From Paenibacillus physcomitrellae (GTDB lineage: Bacteria; Bacillota; Bacilli; Paenibacillales; Paenibacillaceae): DNA of 62,500 bases. Positions 51,584 to 62,500 of this stretch are shown one piece after another. A program made the position numbers and the translations under genes. The stretch lies in contig NZ_CP022584.1 in assembly GCF_002240225.1 (NCBI RefSeq), forward strand, positions 2,510,001 to 2,572,500, given 5' to 3'. The notes below the pieces were generated by a model, which made no database searches, was not told the DNA's origin, and saw only the letters and a program-made list of their open reading frames with translations. How positions within the stretch are numbered: the first letter of the stretch is position 1; each line of letters begins with the position of its first letter.

Positions 51584-52306
51584 TTATGAGTTCTTGGAGC
51601 GATATACATCTTCCGAGGAATGATCTTTCCGTTTAAAGAACCGTTCTATATTCTGCTTAACACCGTACAAGGCATAAATCACAAGCGGGATAAAAATCAG
51701 TTTGGATAACTCCTCCGGAAATTTCACGGCAATGATAATTGCTGCGATTACGATCCAAGGGGCAATCCAGATGGCTTTACGCGGCAGACCGATTTTCTTG
51801 AAATTCGGGTATCTGACCGAGCTAACCATTAAATAAGAGAGCAGCAGCATCGCAATAATGAAATAAGGAGCGCTGATTTCTTTATGGAACAGCGACAGCG
51901 TCGCGAGCACACTTCCCGCAGCCGGAATCGGCAGACCTACGAAATAACCCGGAATGCCTGGCTTAACGTTGAACCTTGCAAGCCGCAGTGCGCCGCACAT
52001 CGGGAAGATCGCCGTAACAATCCAGGCAAGCGCTGTAGGCACGCTATGGAACGAGATGCTGTACATAATCATGGCCGGCGCAATGCCGAAAGAAATGACG
52101 TCTGACAACGAATCAAGCTCCTTACCGAATTCGCTTTGGCATCCCAGCGCTCTGGCAGCACGCCCGTCGAGTCCGTCCAGCAGCATCGCCACAATGACCA
52201 TGATGGCCGCCAAACTGTACTTCCCGCTTTGCGTCAACATGATGGCGATCATTCCGAGAAACAAGTTACCGAGCGTAAACATGTTCGGAATTGATTTAGT
52301 TATCAT
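51584..52306 (-). CDS. pssA: CDP-diacylglycerol--serine O-phosphatidyltransferase
   Basis: 240 residues with several membrane spans. The CDP-alcohol phosphotransferase signature is complete: DGLDGRAARALGCQSEFGKELDSLSD. It makes phosphatidylserine, the precursor of phosphatidylethanolamine. ATG 52306 has AGAGGTGAA upstream. Its place between disA and yacL differs from B. subtilis, where pssA lies elsewhere. Confidence 0.93.
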   Translation of the reverse strand: MITKSIPNMFTLGNLFLGMIAIMLTQSGKYSLAAIMVIVAMLLDGLDGRAARALGCQSEFGKELDSLSDVISFGIAPAMIMYSISFHSVPTALAWIVTAIFPMCGALRLARFNVKPGIPGYFVGLPIPAAGSVLATLSLFHKEISAPYFIIAMLLLSYLMVSSVRYPNFKKIGLPRKAIWIAPWIVIAAIIIAVKFPEELSKLIFIPLVIYALYGVKQNIERFFKRKDHSSEDVYRSKNS

Positions 52307-52483
52307 TTCTTCACCTCTGTAATTATTGTTCCCAACCCGCCTTTGAATCAGCCTGAAACCGCCCGAGCGTTACTTGGGAATACCAGCAGCAGCTGGCAAA
52401 CTTGACGCCGTGTAGACTTAAAAGGATAGAAAAGGATAGGGTCCGGCCCAATGCTCCAGCCGCATCCCTGTATTTTAGATGAA

Positions 52484-53560
52484 TCAGATTTGCCTGTCAA
52501 TAAATACCTGATCTTGCAGACGCTTTAAACCTTCTTTGATCGCTCTGGCCCGTGATTCTCCGATACCGTCCACTTCATCGAGCTCTTCGATCGTAGCCAT
52601 CATAATACCCGGCAGCATCTCAAAACGTTCGACCAAATTATGGACAATGACATTAGGCAGGCGAGGAATCTTGTTCAGGACCCGGTAACCTCTTGGCGCA
52701 ATAATTTCCTCCGAGGTTGCCGATGCCGACGAGTAACCAAGCAGACGCGTAATATGGTGGATATCAAGCAGCTCGTCATCACTGGAACGTTTGAGGCCTA
52801 TAATGATATTACGAATGGCTTCGTCATCGTCTTCTTTGGCATAGTCCTTATACAGCAGCCATGCCTCTTCCTCCATATTGCTGACAAGCTCCTCCATCTG
52901 CATGCTGATCAGTCGGCCTTCCGTTCCCAGCTCGTTAATGAAACGTTTGATCTCGAGCTTGACGCGGATCACCATTTCCACCCTTTGAATGACATTAATC
53001 ACCTCAGGCAGCGTCACCAGTTCCTCAAACTCCGAGGCAGAAAGGTTGGTCAAAGCCTGATTCAGTACGGATCTGTACTTCTCCAGCGTCTGGATCGCCT
53101 GATTGGCTTTCGTCAGGATGACGCCGATTTCTTTCAGCGAATACCGCAGTGCGCCCTGATACAGAGTTATAATATTCCGCCGCTGGGAGATCGATACCAC
53201 GAGTTTGCCCGTCTGTTTAGCCACCCGCTCAGCGGTACGGTGCCGAATCCCGGTCTCCGAAGAGGAAATCGAAGAATCCGGGATCAGCTGCGTGTTCGCA
53301 TACAAAATCCGCTTCAAATCTTCACTTAGAATAATGGCCCCGTCCATTTTGGCCAGCTCATACAGATAGTTGGGCGAGAAATCGCAGTTGATGAAAAATC
53401 CGCCCTCCACTACCTCCATCACTTCAGGACTGTAACCGACAACAAGCAGGCCGCCTGTTTTGGCGCGGAGCACGTTCTCAAGCCCGTCGCGAAAGGCAGT
53501 TCCCGGCGCAACAAGCCTAAGCAGGTCATTCATTTTCTCCAGTTGATTCGGTTCCTTCAT
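52484..53560 (-). CDS. disA: Diadenylate cyclase DisA, DNA integrity scanning protein
   Basis: 358 residues. The N-terminal DAC domain carries the DGA (KMDGAIILS) and RHR ([16 protein letters not shown]) motifs needed to join two ATP into c-di-AMP. A helical linker follows, then a RuvA-like helix-hairpin-helix DNA-binding end ([24 protein letters not shown]). It scans for branched DNA and delays sporulation. It lies 13 bp after radA. Confidence 0.97.
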   Translation of the reverse strand: MKEPNQLEKMNDLLRLVAPGTAFRDGLENVLRAKTGGLLVVGYSPEVMEVVEGGFFINCDFSPNYLYELAKMDGAIILSEDLKRILYANTQLIPDSSISSSETGIRHRTAERVAKQTGKLVVSISQRRNIITLYQGALRYSLKEIGVILTKANQAIQTLEKYRSVLNQALTNLSASEFEELVTLPEVINVIQRVEMVIRVKLEIKRFINELGTEGRLISMQMEELVSNMEEEAWLLYKDYAKEDDDEAIRNIIIGLKRSSDDELLDIHHITRLLGYSSASATSEEIIAPRGYRVLNKIPRLPNVIVHNLVERFEMLPGIMMATIEELDEVDGIGESRARAIKEGLKRLQDQVFIDRQI

Positions 53561-53573
53561 TCCCTCTTGCCCC

Positions 53574-54941
53574 CTAATTTAAAGCGGCCGACAGCGCTTC
53601 TGCTACCGTGTTCACGCCAATGACCTTTATTTCTTTGGGGCTGTTCCACCCCTTTAAACTTTTTTCCGGTAAAATAACCCGCTTAAAGCCCAGCTTTGCC
53701 GCTTCCCGCACCCGCTGCTCCGCCCGGGACACCGCCCGGACTTCGCCCGTCAAACCGATCTCGCCGAAGATCACGTCTTCCGGCTTGGTCGGAACGTCCC
53801 TGAAGCTTGAAGCGATGCTGACCGCAATCGCCAGATCGACGGCCGGCTCATCCAGCCGCACGCCGCCAGCCACATTCAGGTAGGCATCCTGGTTCTGCAG
53901 GAACATGCCCATCCGTTTCTCAAGCACCGCAATGATCAGGTTCATGCGGTGAAGGTCAATACCCGTTCCCATTCTTCTTGGAGCCGGAAAATGAGTAGCC
54001 GCGATTAGCGCCTGCAGCTCCACCAGCATCGGACGTGTGCCTTCCATGCTTGCAACGACCGTTGAACCCGCCGCTCCGGCCGACCGTTCCGACAAGAAAA
54101 GCTCGGAAGGATTCGACACTTCCGCCAAGCCGGATTCATTCATTTCAAAAATACCGATTTCATTAGTGCTCCCGAAGCGGTTCTTCACCGCCCGCAGCAG
54201 ACGATACGTATGATGCCGTTCTCCTTCGAAATACAGCACACAGTCCACCATATGCTCCAGCATCCGCGGTCCGGCGATGGCACCTTCTTTCGTAACGTGG
54301 CCCACCAGAACCGTAGCAATACCCTGCCCTTTGGCTATACGCATGAAACGTCCCGTGCATTCCCGTACTTGCGAGACACTGCCAGGCGCGCTTGTAATTT
54401 CCGACAAAAATACCGTTTGAATCGAATCTATAACCAGAAAGTCCGGCTTCACACTGTCGATGGCTTCTTCAATCCGTTCGACACTGCTTTCGCAGAGTAC
54501 ATACAACTCCGCAGATAAAGCGCCAAGTCTTTCGGCACGCATCTTCGTCTGACGGACGGATTCCTCGCCTGAAATATACAGAACCCTCAGACCCGACTTG
54601 GCCAGCTCATGCGAAGTTTGCAGAAGCAGGGTCGATTTGCCGATCCCCGGATCGCCTCCGACGAGAATGAGGGATCCAGGAACAAGACCTCCTCCAAGCA
54701 CGCGGTTTAATTCACCGATGCCGGTCTGTACTCTTTGCTCAGTACCACTATCTATGCTTATGATGGGAAGCGGCTTTTCTTTACTTTGGAAAATGCCGGA
54801 CGACATGCCCTGCGTCTTCACCACGGTGTCCAGTTCCTCCACCATGGAGTTCCACGCACCGCATCCCGGACATTTTCCGTACCATTTTGGTGTTTCATAG
54901 CCGCATTCCGAACAGAAAAATTTTGTTTTAGTTTTAGCCAT
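53574..54941 (-). CDS. radA: DNA repair protein RadA
   Basis: 455 residues from ATG 54941 ([20 protein letters not shown]). An N-terminal zinc finger (CSEC...CPGC), a RecA-like ATPase with Walker [15 protein letters not shown], the RadA-specific KNRFG motif and a Lon-like C-terminal domain are in order. It promotes branch migration in recombination. It is probably co-transcribed with disA. Confidence 0.96.
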   Translation of the reverse strand: MAKTKTKFFCSECGYETPKWYGKCPGCGAWNSMVEELDTVVKTQGMSSGIFQSKEKPLPIISIDSGTEQRVQTGIGELNRVLGGGLVPGSLILVGGDPGIGKSTLLLQTSHELAKSGLRVLYISGEESVRQTKMRAERLGALSAELYVLCESSVERIEEAIDSVKPDFLVIDSIQTVFLSEITSAPGSVSQVRECTGRFMRIAKGQGIATVLVGHVTKEGAIAGPRMLEHMVDCVLYFEGERHHTYRLLRAVKNRFGSTNEIGIFEMNESGLAEVSNPSELFLSERSAGAAGSTVVASMEGTRPMLVELQALIAATHFPAPRRMGTGIDLHRMNLIIAVLEKRMGMFLQNQDAYLNVAGGVRLDEPAVDLAIAVSIASSFRDVPTKPEDVIFGEIGLTGEVRAVSRAEQRVREAAKLGFKRVILPEKSLKGWNSPKEIKVIGVNTVAEALSAALN

Positions 54942-55057
54942 TGACCTCTCCCTATTCAATAGTTGCCAATAAAAAGTTTACCACTTCTCATGACAGAACA
55001 AAAGTTCCTCCCGCTCTATTTTTCCTATCCTTTTCATCGGCAAAATTCGGAAAATCT

Positions 55058-55090
55058 TTAGCTGGTCATCAGCTGACCATTAGCAGACCA
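55058..55090 (+). repeat. GCTGGTCA/TGACCA repeat and palindrome upstream of radA
   Basis: AGCTGGTCATCAGCTGACCA contains GGTCA and TGACC arms, followed by a further TAGCAGACC. It lies in the radA-clpC gap, 120 bp from radA. It could be an operator; no known site matches by eye. Confidence 0.4.
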
Positions 55091-55110
55091 ATCCTCTTCC
55101 TGATTGGCGA

Positions 55111-55152
55111 AAAATAAAGGCTGCCCTGACAATGCGTGTCAGAACAGCCTTC
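55111..55152 (-). terminator. Terminator after clpC
   Basis: AAGGCTGTTCTGACA pairs with TGTCAGGGCAGCCTT around CGCAT, followed by ATTTTT. It ends the ctsR operon. Confidence 0.85.
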
Positions 55153-55210
55153 GGTTACTTTCCCCTATACTTCATATGAAGTTTTGAATGAACTTATCTG
55201 GTTAACGAGC

Positions 55211-57655
55211 TTACGCTTCCGAGGAGATTTTTCCAGCCGGGTTCACTGTCAGCTCGCCGTTCTCCTCATCGATGATGAGAGAATCGCCTTTCTTCACTTT
55301 GCCGGTCAGCAGTTCTTCGGACAAACGGTCCTCGATATGCTTCTGGATCGCGCGGCGGAGCGGACGTGCACCGTAAGCCGGGTCAAACCCAGCTTTGGCC
55401 AGGAACGCTTTCGCTTTGTCGGTGAGCAGGAAGTCGACGTCGTATTCGCGCAGCCGTTTGCGCAGTTCTTCGGACATGAGCGTAACGATTTCGGCAATGT
55501 GGGTTTCCTGCAGGGAATGGAAGACGATAATTTCGTCGATCCGGTTCAGGAACTCCGGACGGAAGCTCTTCTTCAGCTCATCCATCACTTTGCCTTTCAT
55601 GTTGTCATAGTCCGCACCTGCATCAACCGCAGCGGTGAAGCCCATGGTCGTGTTGCGTTTAATCGCCTCGGCGCCGACGTTGGACGTCAGGATGATCAGC
55701 GTGTTGCGGAAGTCAACGACACGGCCTTTAGAGTCTGTCAGACGTCCATCTTCCAGCACTTGAAGCAGGATGTTGAAAACTTCAGGGTGTGCTTTTTCGA
55801 TTTCGTCGAGCAGAACTACGGAATAAGGTTTGCGGCGTACTTTTTCCGTCAGCTGGCCGCCTTCTTCATAACCCACATATCCCGGAGGCGCTCCGACGAG
55901 ACGGGAAGTCGAATGTTTCTCCATGTATTCGGACATGTCGATCCGGATGACCGCATTTTCATCACCGAACATCGCTTCGGCAAGCGCGCGGGCAAGCTCG
56001 GTTTTACCTACGCCGGTTGGTCCAAGGAAAATAAACGAACCCATTGGACGTTTCGGATCCTTCAGACCCGCACGAGCACGGCGGATGGCACGGCTGACAG
56101 CCTTAACGGCTTCTTCCTGGCCGATGACGCGTTCATGCAGGATTTGCTCCATGTTCATGAGGCGTTCGGTTTCTTCCTCTTTGAGTTTGTTCACAGGGAT
56201 ACCAGTCCAGCTGGCTACCACCTGAGCGATATCTTCAGGCGTTACCTCGGAATCAGTACGGCCTTGTTTTTCTTTCCATTGGTTTTTGGTGGTCTCCAGC
56301 TCTTCCCGGATCTTCTGCTCCGTATCGCGGAGAGCCGCCGCTTTCTCGAATTCCTGGGATTGGACCGCAGCATCTTTCTCCTTGCGGATGTCCTCCAGAC
56401 GACTTTCAAGCTGTTTCAGGTTTGGCGGAGCCGTATAAGAGTTCAATCTGACTTTGGAACCCGCTTCGTCGATCAAGTCGATCGCTTTGTCCGGCAAGAA
56501 CCGGTCAGAGATGTAACGGTCGGACAGCTTGACAGCCTGTTCAATCGCTTCATCGGTAATTTTTACGCGGTGATGCGCTTCATAACGGTCGCGCAGACCC
56601 ATCAGAATTTGAATGGCTTCTTCCGGAGATGGCTGGTCAACCGTGATCGGTTGGAACCGGCGTTCCAGCGCCGCGTCTTTCTCGATATATTTTCTGTATT
56701 CATCCAGCGTTGTGGCGCCGATGCACTGCAGCTCGCCGCGGGCCAAAGCCGGCTTCAGGATGTTGGAGGCGTCGATCGCGCCTTCCGCGCCGCCTGCACC
56801 GATCAGCGTATGCAGCTCATCAATGAAGAGGATGATATTGCCCGCTTGGCGGATTTCATCCATGATCTTTTTGAGGCGGTCTTCAAATTCACCGCGGTAT
56901 TTGGTTCCGGCTACGACAGAACCCATATCCAGCGTCATAACGCGTTTATCGCGCAGCGTTTCCGGAATTTCGTTATCCACGATCCGTTGGGCGAGACCCT
57001 CGGCGATGGCGGTTTTACCAACCCCTGGTTCACCGATCAGCACCGGATTGTTTTTGGTCCGGCGGCTGAGCACCTGAATCACGCGTTCAATTTCTTTGGC
57101 GCGTCCGATGACCGGATCGAGATTGCCTTCTTTAGCAAAAGAGGTAAGGTCGCGGGCCAAGCTGTCCAGTGTTGGCGTATTGACGTTTGCCGGCTGGCCG
57201 TGATGGCTGGATACCGCTTCGCTGCTGCCCAGCAGCTGCAGCACTTGCTGGCGGGCTTTGTTCAGGCTGATGCCCAGGTTGTTCAGCACACGTGCCGCAA
57301 CACCCTCTCCTTCACGAATCAATCCCAGCAAAATGTGCTCTGTGCCCACATAAGTATGACCGAGCTTCCGCGCTTCATCCATCGAAAGCTCGATGACCTT
57401 CTTGGCGCGTGGTGTATATGCAATATTGGTCGGCTGTTCCTGGCCGCGTCCAATTAACGTTTCAACTTCATCTTGAATCTTCTCTAGTCCAAGGCCGAGT
57501 CCGACAAGCGCTTTAGCGGCAATGCCTTCTCCTTCACGAATCAGCCCCAGCAAAATATGTTCTGTACCGATATTATTATGGCCGAGCCTTACCGCTTCTT
57601 CTTGAGCCAAGGCCAGCACTTTTTGCGCACGTTCTGTAAATCGTCCAAACATCAT
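55211..57655 (-). CDS. clpC: ATP-dependent Clp protease ATPase subunit ClpC
   Basis: 814 residues, near the Bacillus length. Two N-terminal Clp_N repeats (about 1-145), a first AAA+ module (Walker [10 protein letters not shown]), a coiled middle domain with UVR-like segment, and a second AAA+ module ([14 protein letters not shown]) are all present. ClpC unfolds substrates for ClpP, with adaptors MecA and McsB. Two adjacent ATGs (57655, 57652) are possible starts. Confidence 0.97.
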   Translation of the reverse strand: MMFGRFTERAQKVLALAQEEAVRLGHNNIGTEHILLGLIREGEGIAAKALVGLGLGLEKIQDEVETLIGRGQEQPTNIAYTPRAKKVIELSMDEARKLGHTYVGTEHILLGLIREGEGVAARVLNNLGISLNKARQQVLQLLGSSEAVSSHHGQPANVNTPTLDSLARDLTSFAKEGNLDPVIGRAKEIERVIQVLSRRTKNNPVLIGEPGVGKTAIAEGLAQRIVDNEIPETLRDKRVMTLDMGSVVAGTKYRGEFEDRLKKIMDEIRQAGNIILFIDELHTLIGAGGAEGAIDASNILKPALARGELQCIGATTLDEYRKYIEKDAALERRFQPITVDQPSPEEAIQILMGLRDRYEAHHRVKITDEAIEQAVKLSDRYISDRFLPDKAIDLIDEAGSKVRLNSYTAPPNLKQLESRLEDIRKEKDAAVQSQEFEKAAALRDTEQKIREELETTKNQWKEKQGRTDSEVTPEDIAQVVASWTGIPVNKLKEEETERLMNMEQILHERVIGQEEAVKAVSRAIRRARAGLKDPKRPMGSFIFLGPTGVGKTELARALAEAMFGDENAVIRIDMSEYMEKHSTSRLVGAPPGYVGYEEGGQLTEKVRRKPYSVVLLDEIEKAHPEVFNILLQVLEDGRLTDSKGRVVDFRNTLIILTSNVGAEAIKRNTTMGFTAAVDAGADYDNMKGKVMDELKKSFRPEFLNRIDEIIVFHSLQETHIAEIVTLMSEELRKRLREYDVDFLLTDKAKAFLAKAGFDPAYGARPLRRAIQKHIEDRLSEELLTGKVKKGDSLIIDEENGELTVNPAGKISSEA

Positions 57656-57753
57656 TCTCCTGCACCTCCATGATTGGTGAATTAACCTTCTTTTACTTTA
57701 TGCGTTTCTTAGATGTATCTCTAGATGTTGTATCCTTAGGTTTGTCTAAGGTG

Positions 57754-58821
57754 TCACTTTAAACCTTTACCCAGTTTCTCACGGATCAGTCTGGCACGAA
57801 ATGTATCCATTTCGCCAGGTTCCATGCTGCCTTCGTAGTTATTGTACAAAAAGCCTGGCTGGGTAAGCACCATCAATTCATTCAGGCACTGAGGGGTAAT
57901 GCCTTCGATCAGCCCTAGATCAATGCCGAGCCGCACATCCGATAACCGCTGAGCCGCTTCCTTCGAGTCGATCATTGCCGCATAGGACAAAATGCCGAAG
58001 GACCGCATCACCCGGTCGGTAACCCGGAGCCGCGATTCGCTCAACAATCTTTCGCGGGCCGTCTTCTCATGACCGATAATTTGGAGCACGACGCTGCGAA
58101 GATTATCAATAATTTCCGCTTCGTTTTGTCCCAGTGTAATCTGATTTGAGATTTGAAACAAGTTCCCCATCGCTTCGCTGCCCTCGCCATAGATTCCCCG
58201 GACTGTCAAACCGATTTGGGATACGGCCGACAAAATGCGGTTAATCTGCTGCGTCAGCACTAGCGCCGGCAAATGCATCATGACCGATGCGCGGAGACCG
58301 GTACCCACATTCGTAGGACAGCTGGTCAGATACCCTCTTCTATCATCAAAAGCAAAATTGACATGGTCTTCAAAAATATCGTCCACAGCCGTTGCCTTCT
58401 CCCAGGCTTCCTTAAGTTGAAAACCCGGATACAAACATTGGATGCGGAGATGGTCTTCTTCGTTGACCATGATGCTTAAGCTTTCATCATCACTAATAAA
58501 TACAGCGCCATTTCGGGATTCATTGGCCAGGTTCGGACTGATCAGATGTTTCTCGACCAGCATCTTCTTGTTCAGCTCATCCAACGCGGAAAGCTCAATC
58601 GGATGAATCTCGCCATAAACCTCTAGCCTTGGATCCCCAAGCACTTCCTTCAGTTCATCCTGAACTTCTTCCAAATGCCGGTTCGTAGCCAGCAGTGGAA
58701 AAGGATGCTCCTGCAGATTGCGGGCAATCCGCACCCGGCTGCTGATGACGATCTCCGACTCGGCGCCGGTCGTCTTCATCCAGTGGCTAAGCGGCTGCTC
58801 GGTAAAACGAATAGCACTCAT
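57754..58821 (-). CDS. mcsB: Protein-arginine kinase McsB
   Basis: 355 residues. The phosphagen-kinase catalytic fold shows EIVISSRVRIARNL, SIMVNEEDHLRIQC and GYLTSCPTNVGTGLRASVM with the reactive Cys. McsB phosphorylates arginines on misfolded proteins and CtsR and feeds them to ClpCP. It follows mcsA by 15 bp. Confidence 0.96.
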   Translation of the reverse strand: MSAIRFTEQPLSHWMKTTGAESEIVISSRVRIARNLQEHPFPLLATNRHLEEVQDELKEVLGDPRLEVYGEIHPIELSALDELNKKMLVEKHLISPNLANESRNGAVFISDDESLSIMVNEEDHLRIQCLYPGFQLKEAWEKATAVDDIFEDHVNFAFDDRRGYLTSCPTNVGTGLRASVMMHLPALVLTQQINRILSAVSQIGLTVRGIYGEGSEAMGNLFQISNQITLGQNEAEIIDNLRSVVLQIIGHEKTARERLLSESRLRVTDRVMRSFGILSYAAMIDSKEAAQRLSDVRLGIDLGLIEGITPQCLNELMVLTQPGFLYNNYEGSMEPGEMDTFRARLIREKLGKGLK

Positions 58822-58836
58822 TGTTTTGACCCCCTA

Positions 58837-59352
58837 TCACTCGCTAATTTGTCTCTCGAGCTCCCGGATTTGGTCCCTGAGCTGGGCAGCTGCCTCAAAT
58901 TCCTCTTGACTGATGCTCTCCTGCAAACGGCGTTTCAAATCTTCGATTTGACGTTTCGTCCGGATTTCTCCACCAACCCGTACCGGCACTTTGCCGGTGT
59001 GGACCGTGTTGCCGTGAACTCTTTTGAAAAGCGGGTCCAAACGGTCATTAAAATATTTATAACAAGAGCTGCAGCCGAATCTCCCCAGCTTGCTGAATTG
59101 GGAATACGTCATGCCGCAAACTTCACATCTTAAATTTTCGGGGCTTGCCGCCCGTTTCCCTTGCTCGACCGTCTCGAAATTGAGCAGCCCGGACAAAAGG
59201 TTATGAATGGAGAATCCTCCCGATGTTCCGGGAATCAATTCCCCTTTTTCCCTGGCACAGGTCTCACATAAATGATATTCGCTTTTATCTCCATTTACAA
59301 TTTTACTGAAATGAAGACTGGCCGGTCGCTTTCCGCATTCCTGGCAAAGCAT
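58837..59352 (-). CDS. mcsA: McsB activator McsA
   Basis: 171 residues. Several C-x2-C pairs (MLCQECG, CETC, CEVC, CSSC) bind zinc; a C-terminal UVR helix pair (RQIEDLKRRLQESISQEEFEAAAQLRDQIRELE) is clear. McsA activates McsB and modulates CtsR. It lies between ctsR and mcsB in the standard operon. Confidence 0.94.
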   Translation of the reverse strand: MLCQECGKRPASLHFSKIVNGDKSEYHLCETCAREKGELIPGTSGGFSIHNLLSGLLNFETVEQGKRAASPENLRCEVCGMTYSQFSKLGRFGCSSCYKYFNDRLDPLFKRVHGNTVHTGKVPVRVGGEIRTKRQIEDLKRRLQESISQEEFEAAAQLRDQIRELERQISE

Positions 59353-59505
59353 TCGGCATCCCTCCTTACGAAATATCTGACATGCGGTACGAATCCCTAC
59401 AGAACATTTGCTTAATGCGATTCAAAATCTTTCAATACCTTAAACCTTAAAGCTAATCAAAACCTTCCAAAACCCTTTAACATCTTATCAAAACAACCCT
59501 ATCCG

Positions 59506-59967
59506 CTACCTGCTGAGCAGCGAAATTAACATGGCTTTCATAATATTGGCTCTGATCTGATCACGATAAGGAAGCTTTAGAGCCAATACTTCTCTGGAAA
59601 TAGCCGCTCTCATCAGATTGGCTTCACGAGGCGTCAACACCTTCGCTTCCTCCAATTGATAAATCAGCCCTTCTGCAGCCGACTGCCCCATTTCAGAGCC
59701 GATGGTCTGATGCAGATGAGTATGGAGCGACATCGGTCCCGGAAGCTCCACGCGCCTGATGCGAATATAGCCGCCGCCGCCGCGCTTGCTCTCCACAAGA
59801 TAACCTTTCTCCAGCGTAAATCTAGTGCTTATTACATAATTGATCTGGGAAGGCACACAGGAGAATTTATCAGCCAAATCATTACGCTGAATTTCTACGG
59901 CACCGGAAGGACTATCATGCATCATGCTTTTTAGATATTTCTCAATAATATCCGAGATGTTGCGCAA
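59506..59967 (-). CDS. ctsR: Class III stress gene repressor CtsR
   Basis: 153 residues from TTG 59967 (RNISDIIEKYLKSMM), with GGAGGGG upstream; the Bacillus protein has 154. A winged helix-turn-helix contains FSCVPSQINYVISTRFTLEKGY and the heat-sensing glycine loop RGGGGYIRI. It represses clp genes and its own operon through the operator at 60028-60044. McsB inactivates it during stress. Confidence 0.95.
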   Translation of the reverse strand: MRNISDIIEKYLKSMMHDSPSGAVEIQRNDLADKFSCVPSQINYVISTRFTLEKGYLVESKRGGGGYIRIRRVELPGPMSLHTHLHQTIGSEMGQSAAEGLIYQLEEAKVLTPREANLMRAAISREVLALKLPYRDQIRANIMKAMLISLLSR

Positions 59968-60027
59968 TCCCTTCCCCTCCTCAGTAATACAGAACACCTT
60001 TGTAACTTAGAATCGGTTATTATTGAC

Positions 60028-60044
60028 TTTGACTTTCTTTGACT
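60028..60044 (-). promoter_or_regulatory. CtsR operator
   Basis: AGTCAAAGAAAGTCAAA on the minus strand matches the CtsR box RGTCAAANANRGTCAAA exactly, with a third heptamer-like AGTCAAT adjoining (60022-60028). It lies just downstream of the -10 box, so repressor would block initiation. Confidence 0.9.
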
Positions 60045-60052
60045 TTATTCAT

Positions 60053-60080
60053 ATTATAGCACACTTTTTATTTTTGCCAA
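60053..60080 (-). promoter_or_regulatory. Sigma-A promoter of ctsR-mcsA-mcsB-clpC
   Basis: TTGGCA (60075-60080), 16-bp spacer ending TGC, perfect TATAAT (60053-60058): an extended -10 promoter with the CtsR box overlapping its start region. Confidence 0.75.
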
Positions 60081-60220
60081 GAGCTTTCGCTTTTATAATT
60101 ACTTTCCCTTTTATTGATTAGTTTGGGTCTCCAAGTCTTTATTTATTCTTATAAATAATCAAATCCGCTCCTTCTTATTATTACCCGGTTTAAGTTTTAG
60201 CGAACAAAGTTGTCCCGGTG

Positions 60221-60584
60221 TTATCCCCATTTCTGAGGGTATATTCAGCGGTCTTGATTAACAAAACTGCTGATCGAATCAAAATCTGTGGATAACGTCG
60301 CAAAAAACAGCAGATTTAGCCGGCATCAAACCTAAACCGAATCTAAACTATGCTGTTTACACTAATAAGCCGTGGATTATGGGGATTAGCCTGTGTGTTT
60401 GTGGAGAATAAAATCACTTGCTGTTTCATTTTTGTACACGACTATGGATAAGCTGTGCATGACCAGAAAGGAAAATGCGATTTCCCTAGCCGGATGGAGG
60501 GCATTTGGGGATAACCCGCGGATAATTTCAAAACCAAGATTAACGCTTTGTAAAAAAATAAAGACCACCGTTGAGTTATCAACA
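60221..60584. repeat. Cluster of DnaA-box-like 9-mers between ctsR and the 5S rRNA
   Basis: TTATCCCCA (60221-60229, plus), TTATCCACA (60288-60296, minus; perfect box), TTATCCATA (60444-60452, minus), TTATCCCCA (60506-60514, minus) and TTATCAACA (60576-60584, plus, inside the rRNA terminator). The 60081-60550 spacer otherwise holds no gene I can support; the ORFs here are short. Confidence 0.45.
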
Positions 60585-60592
60585 GTGGTCTT
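60551..60592 (-). terminator. Terminator of the rRNA operon
   Basis: AAGACCACTGTTGA pairs with TCAACGGTGGTCTT around TAAC, followed by ATTTTTTT on the minus strand, right after the 5S gene. Confidence 0.88.
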
Positions 60593-60598
60593 CAGTTT

Positions 60599-60715
60599 GC
60601 TTGGCGGCGTCCTACTCTCCCAGGACCCTGCGGTCCAAGTACCATCGGCGCTGGAGGGCTTAACGGTCGTGTTCGGGATGGGTACGTGTGGAACCCCTCC
60701 GCCGTCGCCACCAAA
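60599..60715 (-). rRNA. rrf: 5S ribosomal RNA
   Basis: About 117 nt on the minus strand, starting TTTGGTGGCGACGGCGGAG, with CCATCCCGAACACG and GGGAGAGTAGGACG typical of 5S, and complementary ends (GGCGNC/GNCGCC). No tRNA lies in the 145-bp spacer to the 23S gene. Confidence 0.95.
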
Positions 60716-60861
60716 CATGAGTTTTGCGCTGCTTTACTTCCGCGTCTTTCGCTTTAGCAAAATATCAGACCTTAGAAAGGACTTGCAGCTTAAAATCGGT
60801 TCAGATGTTTAATCCCCTGAAAACTGGATACGAAACAATCAATTGCGATTAGATCTATTTG

Positions 60862-62500
<1,639 letters not shown>

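Noticed and set aside
52307..52483. Promoter or terminator between disA and pssA
   Set aside because: Only a short direct repeat (AAAGGATAG, near 52420-52440) is visible; no convincing promoter spacing or T-tailed hairpin.
60386..60812. Two overlapping open frames across the 5S gene and its spacer
   Set aside because: They span the 5S gene and rRNA terminator, with no ribosome-binding site.
60716..60861. tRNA gene in the 23S-5S spacer
   Set aside because: No cloverleaf or T-arm sequence is visible.

Overview
The window is a low-to-moderate GC chromosomal segment of an endospore-forming member of the Bacillota, most likely Paenibacillus or a close relative. The evidence is a spore germination lipoprotein (GerD), CwlD, sigma-H, the CtsR-McsA-McsB-ClpC system, and gene order that follows the Bacillus subtilis rrn/ctsR-to-pdaB region almost gene for gene. 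Protein identities come from recognising the supplied translations; no database search was run. Nearly everything is transcribed on the minus strand, so the biological reading order runs from high to low coordinates.

Region by region, in transcription order: the 3' part of a 23S rRNA and a 5S rRNA (62500-60599); a 600-bp spacer with several DnaA-box-like 9-mers and the ctsR promoter with a perfect CtsR operator; ctsR-mcsA-mcsB-clpC (protein quality control); radA-disA (DNA repair and c-di-AMP); pssA (phosphatidylserine synthesis) and a lone plus-strand MazG-like gene; the PIN/TRAM protein YacL, ispD-ispF (isoprenoids) and gltX; a cysteine T-box leader with cysE-cysS-mrnC-rlmB-rae1; sigH; rpmG-secE-nusG; rplK-rplA; the L10 leader with rplJ-rplL; an rsmC-like methyltransferase; rpoB-rpoC; an L7Ae-like protein with rpsL-rpsG-fusA-tuf; the S10-spc-alpha ribosomal protein cluster from rpsJ to rplQ; truA; a zinc-ribbon protein; rplM-rpsI; then two small unknown genes, cysH-sat (sulfate assimilation), cwlD, mrp/salA, gerD (plus strand) and the end of a probable pdaB.

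The clusters work together as the core of gene expression: RNA polymerase (rpoA, rpoB, rpoC), NusG, SecE/SecY, about 30 ribosomal proteins, IF-1, EF-G and EF-Tu, with Met aminopeptidase and adenylate kinase embedded. Sulfate assimilation (sat, APS-type cysH) and cysteine synthesis and charging (cysE, cysS under a Cys T-box) sit at opposite ends. Stress and sporulation regulators (CtsR, DisA, SigH) and sporulation end-products (CwlD, GerD) flank the housekeeping core.

Most of the window is canonical. The less ordinary content is regulatory RNA or DNA structure (long hairpins between rpoC and the L7Ae-like gene, upstream of rpmG, upstream of rpoB, and between rplK and rplA), the two uncharacterised small genes at 5.3-5.9 kb, the MazG-like gene at 51.1 kb, and the DnaA-box cluster beside the rRNA operon. 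I do not see a defence system, mobile element, CRISPR array or other clearly new multi-gene system. Starts were revised in many places on ribosome-binding-site and family-length grounds; at least ten genes appear to use TTG.
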